NCBI GenBank assembly: GCA_025094145.1 | Contig: JALLLS010000014.1 | Coordinates: 512,643-576,642 of the forward strand | DNA length: 64,000 nt | Reading direction: 5' to 3' | DNA from: Spinellus fusiger | Taxonomy: Eukaryota; Mucoromycota; Mucoromycetes; Mucorales; Phycomycetaceae | The notes under the pieces: model-generated | Told to the model about the DNA's origin: nothing | The model's database searches: none | The model's input: only the letters and a program-made list of their open reading frames with translations | Position numbers and translations under genes: made by a program | Shown: one piece after another, positions 1 through 12,800 of the stretch | How the letters are laid out: each line of letters begins with the position of its first letter | How positions within the stretch are numbered: position 1 is the first letter of the stretch

Positions 1-149
1 GGGGAGTTCTCTGCTTCCAAGGCATTGTTCATCTCCCAGTCATCAACCAGGACACTTTTCACAGTCACTTTAGAATAGCCAACACATCATCAAACAAAAA
101 CAAAAAACAACAAGGAATCTCACCAAGAGTAGTGATTCTTATCACCCTC
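1..149 (-). CDS. possible exon pair of a gene running off the left edge
   Basis: On the minus strand, bases 67-1 read openly as a segment containing VKSVLVDDWEMNNALEAENS. They are preceded by a plausible intron (donor GTGAGA, acceptor CTAAAG) and a short upstream exon near 124-149. The phases agree between the two pieces. The product is not recognised. The frame is too short to be sure it is coding. Confidence 0.25.
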
Positions 150-174
150 CTATTGCAAATAAAAGCAATAGGAG
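147..174. repeat. 9-bp perfect inverted repeat (hairpin)
   Basis: CTCCTATTG and CAATAGGAG pair perfectly around a 10-nt A-rich loop. It lies between the possible left-edge exons and the 3' side of PIS1. No function is evident. The remaining bases up to about 624 show no supported gene. Confidence 0.45.
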
Positions 175-624
175 ATAGTAGAGTATTTTGCCAAGATCAA
201 GTGCTTCATTTCACCACTTTATCAAGCAAGTCGCCTCTTTAAAAGGTCAGAGAATACTCTCAGAGAGCCAACATCACTGGGAGGGGAAATCCAGCCATGG
301 CCTGGTCTATAGAAGCATTGAGACCTATGTCTCCTATCCAGAGAAGCCATCTTTGCTGGGTATACAAGAGGATTCCTTCTTCTCGTAGGATGAGGAATCC
401 CTACCCACCTATTGAATTCTCATGATAGAGGACCCCTTCAACAATAGAGTGTGGTCCATCATCAACAGATTCTTACAGTGCGAGACCTTTTCTCTTTCCA
501 TAGACATTGATGCACATAAAGTCCTTCTTCTTTGGATTCAGCATGAAGAGAGGATGATCTTAATGATATGTTTATTTTCTCCCATTCTCTGTTGTGTTGT
601 TATTTATATCCATGAATTCTATAG

Positions 625-1617
625 TTACATGCGTTTGGCGCTCAACGCCTTGGCTTTCTCTTCTTCGTCAATGCTCACCAATACTCGACTGGCATTGACA
701 ATTTGAACAATATTTACAAAGTTCTTTGCAAAACAAATAGTACCACTAATAACAAGGGCTATGATCCAATAGACTTGTCCACAGCATCAGTCATCTTTTG
801 GTCTCTTCCATGTCGTAGTCCACTTACCATTGATAGGACCAAAGTACTTGAGGACATAGAGAGTGACATAGAATAGCTCATTGCCAGCGCACATTAAGAA
901 GAGTACCACCTTGTCCATTGCATTAGTCTCTAGTGCTGCTGCCACCTACTGATGGGAGACACTGAGGGAGACACTTACATTGTTGGTATAGTACAGGCGA
1001 AGAAACCAGCTGTCAGATTCAGACAGCTTCTTATGACTCGACAACCCCACTGTCATTGAGCTTTCTTTGTATGAATAAACAGGCCGTCTTAGTCTCTTCC
1101 GTACCTGTACATGTGCATATAATGCGAGCTAAAGTCAAGGGCAATCAACACCTGAAAAAGCATTGCCCATGATGGATACTGCAGTGATAGAAAACATAAT
1201 AGACATGTGGTGGTTGACCTAACTATCAATAGTCCGTCTCTTGTCTGTGTACTCCATTACCTGTCTGTCACCATGTCTAACACTGCGCCAAATCTGCTGC
1301 CTATCCATGCGCATGTATAGACACACTGGTTTATCTCTCTTCTTTTTCTCTCTTTCTCTTATGCCCTTGGTTGTTGTAGAGGACTTACATTGATCAAAAT
1401 ATCTTGCTGCCACACCATCCACTGCATCGAGAAGACAGGAAATGCAGTAGAGCAAAACACATAACTTGGGGTGCCAGGGCATATAGTACAGAGAAGAAGC
1501 AGCCAGCACAATACGCGTATAGCCTGTCTGTAAGTGTTGTTCTCTTGCAGGGTGGCTCTTACCAATAAGATTGGGCACATAGAAATAAACGCTCTGTGTT
1601 TTTGTTATTGTCTCCAT
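625..1617 (-). CDS. PIS1: CDP-diacylglycerol--inositol 3-phosphatidyltransferase (phosphatidylinositol synthase)
   Basis: Seven exons join in frame to 230 residues: 1617-1563, 1523-1389, 1300-1261, 1218-1105, 1060-979, 945-828 and 773-625. The enzyme makes phosphatidylinositol from CDP-diacylglycerol and myo-inositol in the ER membrane. The protein opens VYFYVPNLIGYTRIVLA and carries the CDP-alcohol phosphatidyltransferase signature D-x2-D-G-x2-A-R-x8-G-x3-D-x3-D as LLDAVDGVAARYFDQCS then RFGAVLDMVTDRSTT, so all catalytic aspartates are present. Hydrophobic segments follow (LFQVLIALDFSSHYMHMY, LFLMCAGNELFYVTLYVL, WIIALVISGTICFA), then a charged C-terminus. Length fits the family (about 220). 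An 11-residue insert after RLYYTNN depends on the acceptor chosen at 946 and could be intronic. Phosphatidylinositol feeds the inositol phosphate pathway used by the kinase at 3815-5276, but I infer no linkage from proximity. Confidence 0.93.
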
Positions 1618-1870
1618 ACAAAAGTTGCCCATGCTTGCCAGACTGTTTTTCTTAAGAATGAAGAAACGTGTGCAGCAAAAGAAAGAGAAAAAGGTGAAAC
1701 TTAACGTGCTATGTATTCCCTTGCTCCCCATCCATTCAACTTCCGCTATAGACACCACTTGTCGCTGTCAATTGTTTTTCTCTCTCTCTCTCTTTTGTTT
1801 TCTGTCTTTTGTTCTGTCTCTGTTTGACTGCTATTTTTATTGGCAGGGCAGACAGTGGGTCCAATGACCT

Positions 1871-2275
1871 ACACACCAGGAGGTCTTTAGGATATAAAAG
1901 GAAATAGTCAAACTACAATTGTTTAAAAATGACTGATTTGAAAAGCAAAAATAAATTATGTATTCATGTTAGTTCTTAAATAAAGATTATTATAATTTAC
2001 CTGTAAATATCTGAATCCCAGAGGAAACCACTTTCGATGTGGCGATATATAATATGAATGCATCAAAGAGTATCTATTCTTATGTGACTGTATAGATACC
2101 CTTTGATGCATTCACATCTCTGTTCCAAACAATTCCGCAGCTTTGGCAAGCGCAGATAGTGTTGAAATTCACTAATACCTCAGTGAGGATATTTGTGTTG
2201 CAAGTATGGCAGATCTTGAGAACAAAAAAAAAAGAAAACAGAGTAACTGTTAGAAGAGCTTTTCATCTGGGCCTA
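1871..2275 (-). pseudogene. 3' fragment of a Fanzor (TnpB-like) element
   Basis: The minus strand encodes a terminal segment ICHTCN...ACQSCGIVWNRDVNASKG and stops at 2082-2080. This is the C-terminal zinc finger (two CxxC pairs) plus the RuvC-III motif with its catalytic Asp (RDVNA) of the Fanzor/TnpB/IS605-OrfB family. About 200 bp of 3' flank (2079-1871) match the flank of the longer copy at 54234-54430 with scattered differences. Similarity fades near 2275, so only the last tenth or so of the gene plus its tail is here. The fragment lacks RuvC-I and RuvC-II and cannot be functional. It could have come from a truncated transposition or from deletion. Confidence 0.72.
2054..2115. repeat. near-perfect inverted repeat across the Fanzor stop codon
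   Basis: Bases 2054-2076 and 2093-2115 are inverted 23-nt arms with two mismatches and a 16-nt loop. One arm codes for the RuvC-III residues DVNASKG and the other lies just past the stop codon. The second copy of the element has the coding arm but a diverged outer arm. Confidence 0.7.
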
Positions 2276-2877
2276 AGCTCATTGTATTCCACAAGTCACT
2301 CAATGTATTGTTATTAGGCAAGTAAAGACTCTTTCTCAAGTCAGTCTCAGGTGGTCTTCTATACTATCTAGGGTCTCTAGGGTATACTCCTGAGAATATT
2401 TATCTATCTCCCAAGGATAAAGCACAAAGCTTTCAGGGTGTGGATTCTATTGCTATGAGGGAATGCACTTGGGCAGTAGCTATAGTCATACTATAGTATT
2501 AGCTACATTATTATAATAAACAATTTTATTCATAAACAATATATTCCATTGATAATACAATTTGATATTGAGTTATCCACAAAAGGAAATATTATTTTTG
2601 ATATCCGCAAACCTTTCGTTTTAAATGCAGTTCCATAAAAGGCAAGGAATTTTCGGTTTTAAAGGGCGAAGATATCATCGCTTAAAGGCCAGAAAAATCT
2701 CCTGGTGTGTAGACTGCCAACAGGGTCACACTACTGACAGGATTGAAATTGTCCTGTACTGTGGGTAGGCAGGGAGGGGGTGTTGAAGTGATACTGTCTT
2801 TTGTCTCTTTTGAATCACCGCACACCTCTCTTCCTCTTTCTATTCTTTCTACTCTTTCTATTCTTCCTACTCTTCCT
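2276..2877. other. intergenic, no gene seen
   Basis: AT-rich sequence without splice-compatible reading frames. Pyrimidine-rich tracts at 2800-2877 precede the next start codon and probably form its promoter or leader. Confidence 0.5.
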
Positions 2878-3292
2878 ATGAAACAAGATCTGCTTGTACG
2901 AGGGCATCGAAGAACATCAGTGCTTCTGACAGTCTCTGAACTGCAAGACATTCGAGGTAATTTGTTACCATGACTTCTACAAACTGTATTGGGTAGCCTG
3001 GCAACGTACATTTGAAGGAGCGTATTGGCGTACGGCTCTTGCTGCGTTCTCCACGGGTCTTCTCATCTTGAAGGTGTTTACGCATGAGTTTTATAAGATT
3101 GGCATTACCTTTTTTATCTTTGGTGGGGCTATGTTGGCTATTTCTGTATGGAGAAGAAGGACAGCGGGGGATGTGTTTGATCCCTCCATTCCCTTTAAAA
3201 CAAGCGGCAACTGGGTGCTGCTGACTACTATCATTACCATGGTGACCTATCTTGTCTTTTTTTTTGAGATATACCGTATCTCCAAGGAATAA
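2878..3292 (+). CDS. DUF202-like three-pass membrane protein
   Basis: Two exons, 2878-2956 and 2997-3292, with a 40-nt intron give 124 residues. After a short charged N-terminus comes DIRAWQRTFEGAYWRTALAA, which matches the DUF202 pattern R-x-x-A-x-x-R-T-x-x-x-x-x-R-T. Three membrane segments are visible: about residues 38-56 (FSTGLLILKVF), 61-80 (IGITFFIFGGAMLAISVW) and 98-120 (WVLLTTIITMVTYLVFFF). DUF202 occurs in small fungal vacuolar and ER proteins and at the end of Vtc proteins. No SPX or polyphosphate polymerase domain is present here. I chose the start because it is the last Met upstream that splices in frame. Function is unknown. Confidence 0.7.
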
Positions 3293-3814
3293 GGGACATG
3301 CAACAAAGAGGACTGCTTCTGCTTCTGCTTCTGCTTCTTCCTCCTCCTGTGTCTGAGCTATGCATCTCAATCCAACAATGAAGAGGGACATCTGCAGAGT
3401 GGCTAGATAGGCCTTCTTTTATAAAAGAAGAGTAATACTATTATAGAGGGATGATACTACAGAGACACAGTCCATGCCTTTTTCTTCTTTCTTTTGCTTC
3501 AAACAACAGACCTCTTCATGTCCAATCCACCCTATCCAATCCACCTTGGAAATAATACTCTGTCTTGTCTTTACCCTATAGAAATGAGTTGGAAAAGAAT
3601 TCATGTTGCACATATCAAAAGTAGATCAGATCCATTCACCAATTGGAAGAGTGCGCAACGAAAAGAACAGTTGGTGTGTAGTGTGTGTGTGTAGTGTGTG
3701 TATGTAGTGTGTGTAGTGTGTAGTGTGTGTGTGACGATGACTGAATAATTGTTCCTTGCCAAAAAAAAAAAAAAAAAAGCTGTCCTCCACTCACCCCCTC
3801 CTACTTTAACAGTC
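3293..3814. other. intergenic spacer
   Basis: Contains a GTGTGTAGT-type microsatellite (about 3676-3732) and an A(18) tract (3761-3778) just before the kinase start. No gene is evident. Confidence 0.5.
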
Positions 3815-5276
3815 ATGGAAGAATGCAGTATATCAGATCACGAAGACGACCAAAGTCAAGACTGGGATCCTTATGTTAACAGTCCTACAAGTCACACTAG
3901 TCCTAGCCATAACAGCAACAGCAACAGCAACAGCAACACCAACAGCAACAGCAACAGCCGCCGTCCTAGTTATGCCTGGCCCAGCAAAGAGCTTCATGAC
4001 TTTGACCCTACCCAAATCACCTCCTCACTGCCGCTGCTTCCCTTTTATAATCAGGTAGGAGGTCATGCCTCCTTCTTCCGTTTCTCACAGAGAGCCATCT
4101 GCAAACCAGTGTCTGATGAAGAACGGGAGTTTTATGAGCACCTGGAAGAAGAGCAGAGTGCATTGATTCCCTTTACCTGCCAATACCTAGGTGTTCTCAA
4201 TATCACCTACCGCCTCCACCCTCATAAGAACATGGTCCCAGAAGTGTCTTTTGATAAGAACTCCCACCTGCTCAAAGAATGGAAGAAGTTCTCTGCCTGT
4301 CGTTCTTCCATGGGCAGCACAAGTGCCCCTAGCTCACCCACACGATCCGAAAGACAACACCGACAGAGCAAGTGGCTTCAGGAACAAGTCCTCAAGGAGG
4401 TGTTCTCTCCCAAGGCACTGAGGGAGCGACTGAAGCAGGTGGAGGCATGGCATCCCCGGTCCTTTCTTGCTTCCTCCACCCCTGCAGTCACACAGCTCTC
4501 TACGTCTGTCCCCATCACCACCACAGCCACCGCCCACAGCATCCGCCATGACATGGAGCCCTCTGCCTCTGAATGGTCTATGCGTGTCCTCAATAGAGAT
4601 TTAGAGAGGATGCAGCAGTGCACATCAGCCAAACAGTACATTCTGATTGAGGATCTCACCAACGGCATCCAACACTCATGCATTCTCGATCTCAAAATGG
4701 GGACACGCCAATACGGTGTCTATGCCACTGTGGAGAAAATGAAAAGCCAAACGATCAAATGCGAAGACTCCACGAGCCAGCATCTCGGGGTGCGCATCTG
4801 TGGCATGCAGGTGAGAGAGTTCTTATTTGTCAGCCTTCATACCGATGAGCATTTAGGTGTACAATACAGTGACAAAAACCTATGTCTTCCAAGACAAGTA
4901 CTATGGCCGGTCTCTTTCTCCCAATGGATTCAGAGACGCCCTTGTTCAGTACCTGGACAACGGCAGGGGCTGCCAGACCCACCACATCCCACGCATCCTG
5001 GAGCGACTCCAGCAACTGACCAGGATCGTCCAGCAAATGAACAACTATAGATTCTATGCTTCCTCTCTCTTAATGCTCTACGATGGAGCAGACAGTGCCC
5101 GTCCCATTGATGTGAGGATCATTGACTTTGCCCACTGTGTCATTGCCCAACACACCCCCTATGCCTATAGCTATCCTCCTACCCATCCAGGCACAGACAA
5201 TGGCTACCTTCTTGGCCTAAAGACGCTGATGGTGTGCTTTGAGTGGATTTACAAGACCCACAGCACACGAGCATGA
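3815..5276 (+). CDS. KCS1: inositol hexakisphosphate kinase (IP6K/Kcs1 type)
   Basis: Two exons, 3815-4810 and 4857-5276, encode 471 residues. Family members phosphorylate inositol hexakisphosphate to pyrophosphates that control phosphate homeostasis, vacuoles and stress. The inositol polyphosphate kinase signature P-x-x-x-D-x-K-x-G appears as CILDLKMGTRQYG, with Cys where Pro is usual. Further conserved blocks follow: GVRICGMQVY, a serine/leucine motif YASSLLMLYDG and the metal-binding IDFAHC near the C-terminus. The N-terminal half is low complexity (Asn/Ser repeat, Ser-rich), as in yeast Kcs1, though much shorter. I start at the Met of MEECSISDHEDD because the upstream extension is translated poly-A. 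The final GYLLGLKTLMVCFEWIY is the usual family end. Confidence 0.88.
3909..3958 (+). repeat. in-frame AACAGC repeat coding Asn-Ser
   Basis: A near-perfect hexanucleotide repeat (one ACC variant) inside the kinase N-terminus encodes alternating Asn and Ser. Copy number changes would keep the frame, so length polymorphism is expected. Confidence 0.8.
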
Positions 5277-5435
5277 CAAGAGAGAGAGAGAAGATAAACA
5301 AAAAAACAAAAAAAAACAAAAAGGAGCCATGGAAGCCATCATTGGTATGGGTGGGATCAATGTGTGCAATAGATTTGTTTATATATAATCTTCCTTTTTT
5401 TTTCCTTTCTCTTTTTCTTACATTTACATTTACAT

Positions 5436-6341
5436 TTACATTTCGTTGGAATAGCCAATCACCTTTGTCAGTTGTTCAAATTTGATATTCTCAATCACTA
5501 CGACTGCCTTTGCCTCATTGTCCTCATTGACAGGAATCATCGTAAGGCCGTCTTTTTCTTGCCAGTGCATGGAGACAATGAACTCTTTCAAGGCGTCTCC
5601 TGTGAGGGCAAGGTGGCTGCTCAGACTGGCTGTGGTGATGGTCTGGTGGGACATGGCAATCACACGTGCAATCACTTGGCAGATACTTGCTTCGAAACCG
5701 ACAATGGCCGTGGTGAGCTGCTTGTACTCTGACTCATGGTAGGTCTTCCAGAATAGACTGTAGCGTGACTGTTCAAGGAGTTGTTGGAGGGTGGTCAGTT
5801 TCTCCACAGCAGGAAGAGACTAGACAGAGACAGAGAGACAGACAGAGACCATGGGTGAATACTCATGTATTATTATTATTGTTATTGTTATTGTTATTGT
5901 TATTGTTATTGTTATTGTTATTGTTATTGTTATTGTTATTGTTATTGTTATTGTTATTATTGTTATTATTATTATTTAAAAAAAAAGAAAAGAAAAAAGA
6001 AGAGTTACAAATGCTTACTGCTTGTTCACTCAAGAGGTACAGACACAAGTTAAAGTCAGGAGCAGGAACAGCCGTCAGGGCTTTGGCAAGAATGTTGATG
6101 ATGACGCTCGTGTTTGCCAGGTTGGGATTGAATTGATACCTAATGGTGAGTCCTAGTTGTTGTTGTTGGATTCCTACAATTTCAATACTGCCAAGTTTGC
6201 CATCAAGTCGTACTCTCCATTCTTGCATTGGGCGTTCAGATATTCCTCGAGAACATTGATATTTCCAGGATTGTAGCGCTCTACACCATCAATCAGGGAT
6301 TGGATAGCCTGAGGACGATGGGTGACGGTGATGGCTGCCAT
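5436..6341 (-). CDS. eukaryotic translation initiation factor 3 subunit K
   Basis: Three exons (6341-6178, 6139-6019, 5819-5436) give 222 residues, the usual size of eIF3k. The N-terminus reads IDGVERYNPGNINVLEEYLN, then YDLMANLAVLKLYQFNPNLA, both typical of the HAM domain. The second half has AIVGFEASICQVIARVIAMS and a winged-helix/PCI region ending in VVVIENIKFEQL, matching the metazoan order GFEDSV...IVEKIDFDSV. The protein sits in the cytosolic eIF3 complex. Intron 1 is only 38 nt. Intron 2 carries a long hexanucleotide microsatellite. The gene converges on the IP6K gene with 159 bp between stop codons. Confidence 0.92.
5868..5977. repeat. (GTTATT)n microsatellite inside eIF3k intron 2
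   Basis: About fifteen tandem GTTATT units on the plus strand, edged by TATT triplets, fill the intron. Open frames here translate to poly-Asn or poly-Leu and are artefacts. Confidence 0.9.
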
Positions 6342-6751
6342 AGTCAAGACGGGGATAGGGATGGATGGATAAAGAAGAAGAAGAAGAGTATGGATGACGT
6401 AGTATGAGTCTGTTGCGGACAATGAACTGTGTGTCCTTATGAGGAAGCGAGAGAGTGGATCCACGGGGAGAACAAGGCATTGCCACACATCTAAAAGAAG
6501 AAAAGAGGAGAACACTAAAGACAGTAAATCACAGTCAATGGTAGTGAATTAGTAAACCACAGTAAATCACAAAGATAAATAAATTACAATAAAAGCCCCA
6601 TGCCTATTCAAGAGAGAGAGTGAGTGGAGAGTGGGGAAACAGAGTCGATCACTCTGTCCGAACCCTCACGTGATATATCCGATCCGGAGATGAAAAGAGG
6701 ACTTTCCTCAGGGTCTTGATGTGTGTTTGCCAGTGAATTAAAAACTTCATA

Positions 6752-8364
<1,613 letters not shown>

Positions 8365-8586
8365 GTCAATTCAATAAAGAATTCTTTTTCTTTTTCTTTT
8401 TCAAGATAACCTCACATAAGAGAGAGAAAAAAAAGAAGAGAGAAAAGAAGGGCTCTGTCCATTGCAAGAGCCAGTCACTCCCTCACCCACTCCCTCACCA
8501 ACTCACCAACTCACTCCCTTTGAGTCATCTGCAGTGCTCAGGGGCACAGACAGCACTAAAGAATCAAGGTCCCGACCCAGAAACTG

Positions 8587-8594
8587 TATATAAA
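8587..8594 (+). promoter_or_regulatory. TATA box of the Ecl1-like gene
   Basis: TATATAAA lies 34 bp before the first in-frame ATG (8621). With normal TATA-to-start spacing the mRNA leader would be almost nil, so translation may begin at the second ATG (8636). Confidence 0.5.
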
Positions 8595-8620
8595 GGAGAC
8601 CCTTTTTCCATCGGATTCTC

Positions 8621-9020
8621 ATGTTGAATCCTGCCATGAGCAATCTTAACTGGTGCACTTATTGTGATAATGCTGTGAGCGCCTTTTCAGTAAGCCAAAA
8701 GACACTAGAGGGATCTTTTATTAACGCTCTAGAATTCTCTCTATTGCTCTGAAGCCTGTCTGCGTGCCGATGCCCTTCACCACCACCCACTCTTGGGCTA
8801 TGATTATGCAGAACTCAAGGACTTTCCTCGTTCTTCTCATCTATCGACCTCTTCTTCTTCCTTGTCCTCTGTCACTTTGCCCCGTCTATCTCCTGTTCTC
8901 TCCTTCACTCTACCTTCATCACAGCAGAAGCCTCTCGGGTACACTTATCTCTCACCACCCTCACTCCACATCACTCCCCAAAACAGCCCTGCTTCCAAGT
9001 GTCCCGTCTTTCACTTCTAA
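8621..9020 (+). CDS. Ecl1-family (extender of chronological lifespan) small protein
   Basis: Two exons, 8621-8689 and 8733-9020, encode 118 residues. The N-terminus WCTYCDNAVSAFSNSLYCSE followed by ACL is the CxxC...YCSxxC zinc-binding-like signature of the fungal Ecl1 family, whose yeast members extend chronological lifespan and respond to zinc or nutrient stress. The exon junction falls within the signature, which supports the splice. The rest is Ser/Pro-rich and probably disordered (SHLSTSSSSLSSVTLPRLS). A TATA box lies just upstream. Confidence 0.75.
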
Positions 9021-9814
9021 ATAGGAACTCTTGTACATAATTTCATCCCTTCACACCTGTATAAACCAAATGTCTAAAAATAAACCGTCACCTCTTGTCC
9101 TCTGTCTCTTTAACAAACCCATACTGTTGACCTTTATCTTTAGAATAGCCAATCAACTACCAGTACCTGGAATCATCGGGGAATGGAAATGGATGAAGAC
9201 AAAGTGCTGGGTAACACAGAATTCACCGTAATCAGCAAATACTTGTTATCTGATCTTTTTATTATTATTTGTATTGACACTTTATCAGATCTAGTGTTTA
9301 TAGGCTTGCATTTTATCAGATCTTTTTTTTATTATTATTCTTTTTTCATCTCTCTACTTTCCATAGTAAGAATAGAGTGAGACAGTTGTGTCTCATACCA
9401 ATGGAATAGATTTAAGTTTTATACCGATCAAAAGAAAAACCTTTTTTATTTTTATTTTTATTTTTATTTTTATTTTTATAGAGTAAGATGCATATTGATA
9501 AAGATCCATGGATAAAGTAACTTATTCTCTCCCCTCCCTATTCTATCTTTTCCTTTCACTATAGTCACCAAGGAAGAAGAAGAGAAATAAAGAACATTTC
9601 TTTTTATGGTACTTTTATTTTCTTGTTCATCTACATAAAGACATCTCCCCGTGTTGATGGAAACAAACAAACAAACATACACACATACACAAATACACAC
9701 ATACACATGTTTATATATATTCTACTATTTATTATTATTAGTAGTAGTAGTAGTAGTAGTAGTAACACACTGTCCATACTTAATGGGCACACTATTGATC
9801 AAAATATCATGTCA
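9021..9814. other. 3'-3' intergenic region with simple repeats
   Basis: No gene seen. It holds T4A repeats (about 9441-9478), CA-rich and AGT trinucleotide repeats (9663-9765), and two TTATCAGAT GATA-type sites (9282-9290, 9313-9321). Both flanking genes end here. Confidence 0.5.
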
Positions 9815-12800
9815 TTATTCAACATCCACATCACTATTAGCCTCCATGCTAACCACGGTAAGACTTCGTTTGTCTGTATTTACTGTCGCCTGATGCTGTG
9901 AAGAATCAGAAGCATGTGTAGAGGGGTGAATCGACAAACCAGTGTCTGATACTTCCTGTACGACTTTCTTTAGCACAGGCGAACTGGTAGTAGGGGACTG
10001 GTGGAAACACTTGTGCCATAACTCCAATGCTTTGAGATCAGGCAATTGGATGTACATATCATACCATCCTTTGCCCCGCACTTTAATGACATACTCATTG
10101 AGTTCAGCCGAAACTACAGTAGCTTCGGTATAAGCCAGTACTCTCCCCTTGTTGGTTTCTTTCTGTATTATGTTGATGAGTAGGCTGATTGTCCATTCAA
10201 CCTTATGTTTCTACTTACAGAAAAGGAAGAAAAGTAGCCAAGCCATGGAAAGACCATGATGTATTGCATTTTCCATTGCGACAGGAAAGGAAAGTAGCGA
10301 TGCACTTGGCGGACAGGCATTTCACCCTAAAGCAATCCGTTGGGAGCAGGGTGAGTTCACTGATACTGCTACAACTACAACTACAAAAACATCACCAAGG
10401 TGGAACAAGAAACTTACTTCATGCACTTCAACATAGTTTGGACTTCCCGTAGGAGAAGAGAGTTCTAAATACGCACTCACAAGACTGGCTTTGCGTTGTC
10501 CTGAGGGATCTGAGTCTAAAAAGACAGTGTCGTTGGCTAATAATCGATCCAAACTCATCAACTCGTTTTCTCCGTGGTTCGGTGACCGCAATGCCATGCT
10601 ATGACTGGAATTGAGGACAGGATGAAGCATGTGCTGTTCCTTATGCTTGGCATCCTTGGCCATGGCACTGTGTTCCTTTTTATAATAAAGATAAAATGCT
10701 TGTAGTTTTGGGAAAAAAAGAATCAGCAATGAAAATGTAGTGGCCCATAGTATAGTGATGACGGTGATATAGTATTTTGTGAAAAAGTCAGCCATGGGGT
10801 TGACAACGACAGCAAATCCAACAAGTACTGAGAAAAGAATATTACTGAAATCATGAGTGGTGGCTAAAGACATGACTTACTAGACAGAGAGACCCATTTG
10901 CCGACATTCACTGTAATGGGTGTACTGGCGGTTGGCAAGACGTGTTTTGTAGGCTAGAAAAGTAGCAAAGATTAAGAGTCCTGATGCATAAATTGCCAAG
11001 AGAACAGTAAAGACAATCTTGTTGCTGCTTTGAGACTCGCAAATCCAAAAGTGGTTGGAGACGGAGACAGTGTAGAGAGTAGGGACAGGTTTAGTGACGA
11101 CCAATCCAATGCATATAATAATCATGTCCAGTCCTACAATGACAGATACTGTTTTTACTAGTTGAAGATCGGTAATGACAGTGCGGGTTATGAAAATGTT
11201 GTTGAATATTCTGTAGATACGGTAGTTCTTTGCAATCATGTTTCTATTGTACAATGATGGTAAATGCATGAACACATGAATGCAGGAGGGTCATTACCCA
11301 AGGACAAGTAGGAAGCCCAAATTGAAAACTAAAGGGCTCACAATGCAGGATAATTGAGTAGGAATACCAATCATACCAAGGACTGAGAAGTAGGTGAGGA
11401 TGAATCCAAGCAATTCAAGGCAGCAAAACAGTGGACTAGAAATATGAATTATCATCACGGTGGCGATAAGAATAGTAGTGGTAGTAATAACAATAATTAA
11501 AGTAGAGTGTCGGTTATTAACAGAAATAGAAGAAGAGATTAATAATTAGTCATAACATCCACACCTATCCCATCATCACTCATCTATTTTACTTTACCTT
11601 GATGCTTTAAACACTTCGTTTTTACGAAATACAACGACAATACAGAACACCAATATGGAAAACAGAATACCTGCTGAGGTGACAGCCAATATAGCGTGGG
11701 CTACAGGGGAAGAAAGGTTGGGATTCAATGCAGTGCTTGGAGGTGCATCAGAGGGTGGCTACTGAAGATGTTATGAGAGATAAAAACAGACCACCCATTA
11801 CCTTTGACGTTCCATCATGGTACATAGGAGGACTTGTAAAACTGAGTAAACCGCCCATACTCTGACCAATGGCCACTTGGTTTCCATGCTGAAGATTGTA
11901 GATACGATAATTCCTAGGCACAGGTAAGTAAAAGGAAACATCCTCCCCTGATAAATTACCCGTCTGTCAAGTCTCCGTTGGCATCATACACCATGGGTCC
12001 TTCAGGCCCCACATAGCCGACGTTAAATGCAGAAGGCAGCATGTACTGCCCCAATTCACCCGAAGACAGTTGTTCTAGTGCATACGTCTTATTTGATATT
12101 GTACTGACCGTGTGACTGAATCCTTGAGCCATTACCATCATACAGGAATAGGCTAGTCTATTCAGCATAATGAGTGTTTGGGCCTAATAGACACTTACCC
12201 TTCATTTGTAGTAATATTCCTACGTCCTGCAAAAGGATACCTGCATATTTTATTAGGACATTCCCAAGTGGTTAAACACTTACGCCAAGGGATCCAGTAC
12301 AGACCACTCATCCAAGAACTTTTCAAATGGAGGATAGCCATAAAGAGAGAGCCAATTGTCAAACATAAACACACCGGAGAAGGTGTCGTTGTAGTTGATA
12401 GGAGTGACAGCCTGTGTGTTGTAGGTAGTCACAGCATCATACAGTCCTTGGCCCACATCACCCATGAGAAGCCATACATAGTCGTCTGTCATGTAGCCAA
12501 GTTGGGCTGCTTTGATCATCAAGTTCTCCAGTGGTTCTCCAGAAGCAGCTACGAGTAGAATGCGTGTTCCTGCTGCTGACATGCTTTCTAGACTCACATC
12601 TAGAGACACAGTGCCTGAGGTTGGGATGGAGTGGTACTGAGTAAGATGTAGTCCAGAAATCCCTGCTCGTACCACTGTTCTTTGATAGACTGCTATGTTT
12701 AATTGAATCCTTCTTATTACTTACATTGCTGTCCTAGCGGATCGTCTGTATAGAGCACACCCACCTTTGACCAGCCTTGGTCAGCTGCAAAAGATAACAT

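Noticed and set aside
3601..3816. Thr/His-rich minus-strand frame
   Set aside because: Translation of the GTGTGTAGT microsatellite.
5863..6228. Open frames with poly-Asn, poly-Leu or Tyr-Cys repeats
   Set aside because: They are translations of the GTTATT microsatellite inside the eIF3k intron.
9282..9321. Two TTATCAGAT iron-GATA-like sites 31 bp apart
   Set aside because: They lie between the 3' ends of two convergent genes, so no promoter role is apparent. A single site at 45296 is likewise not near a start.
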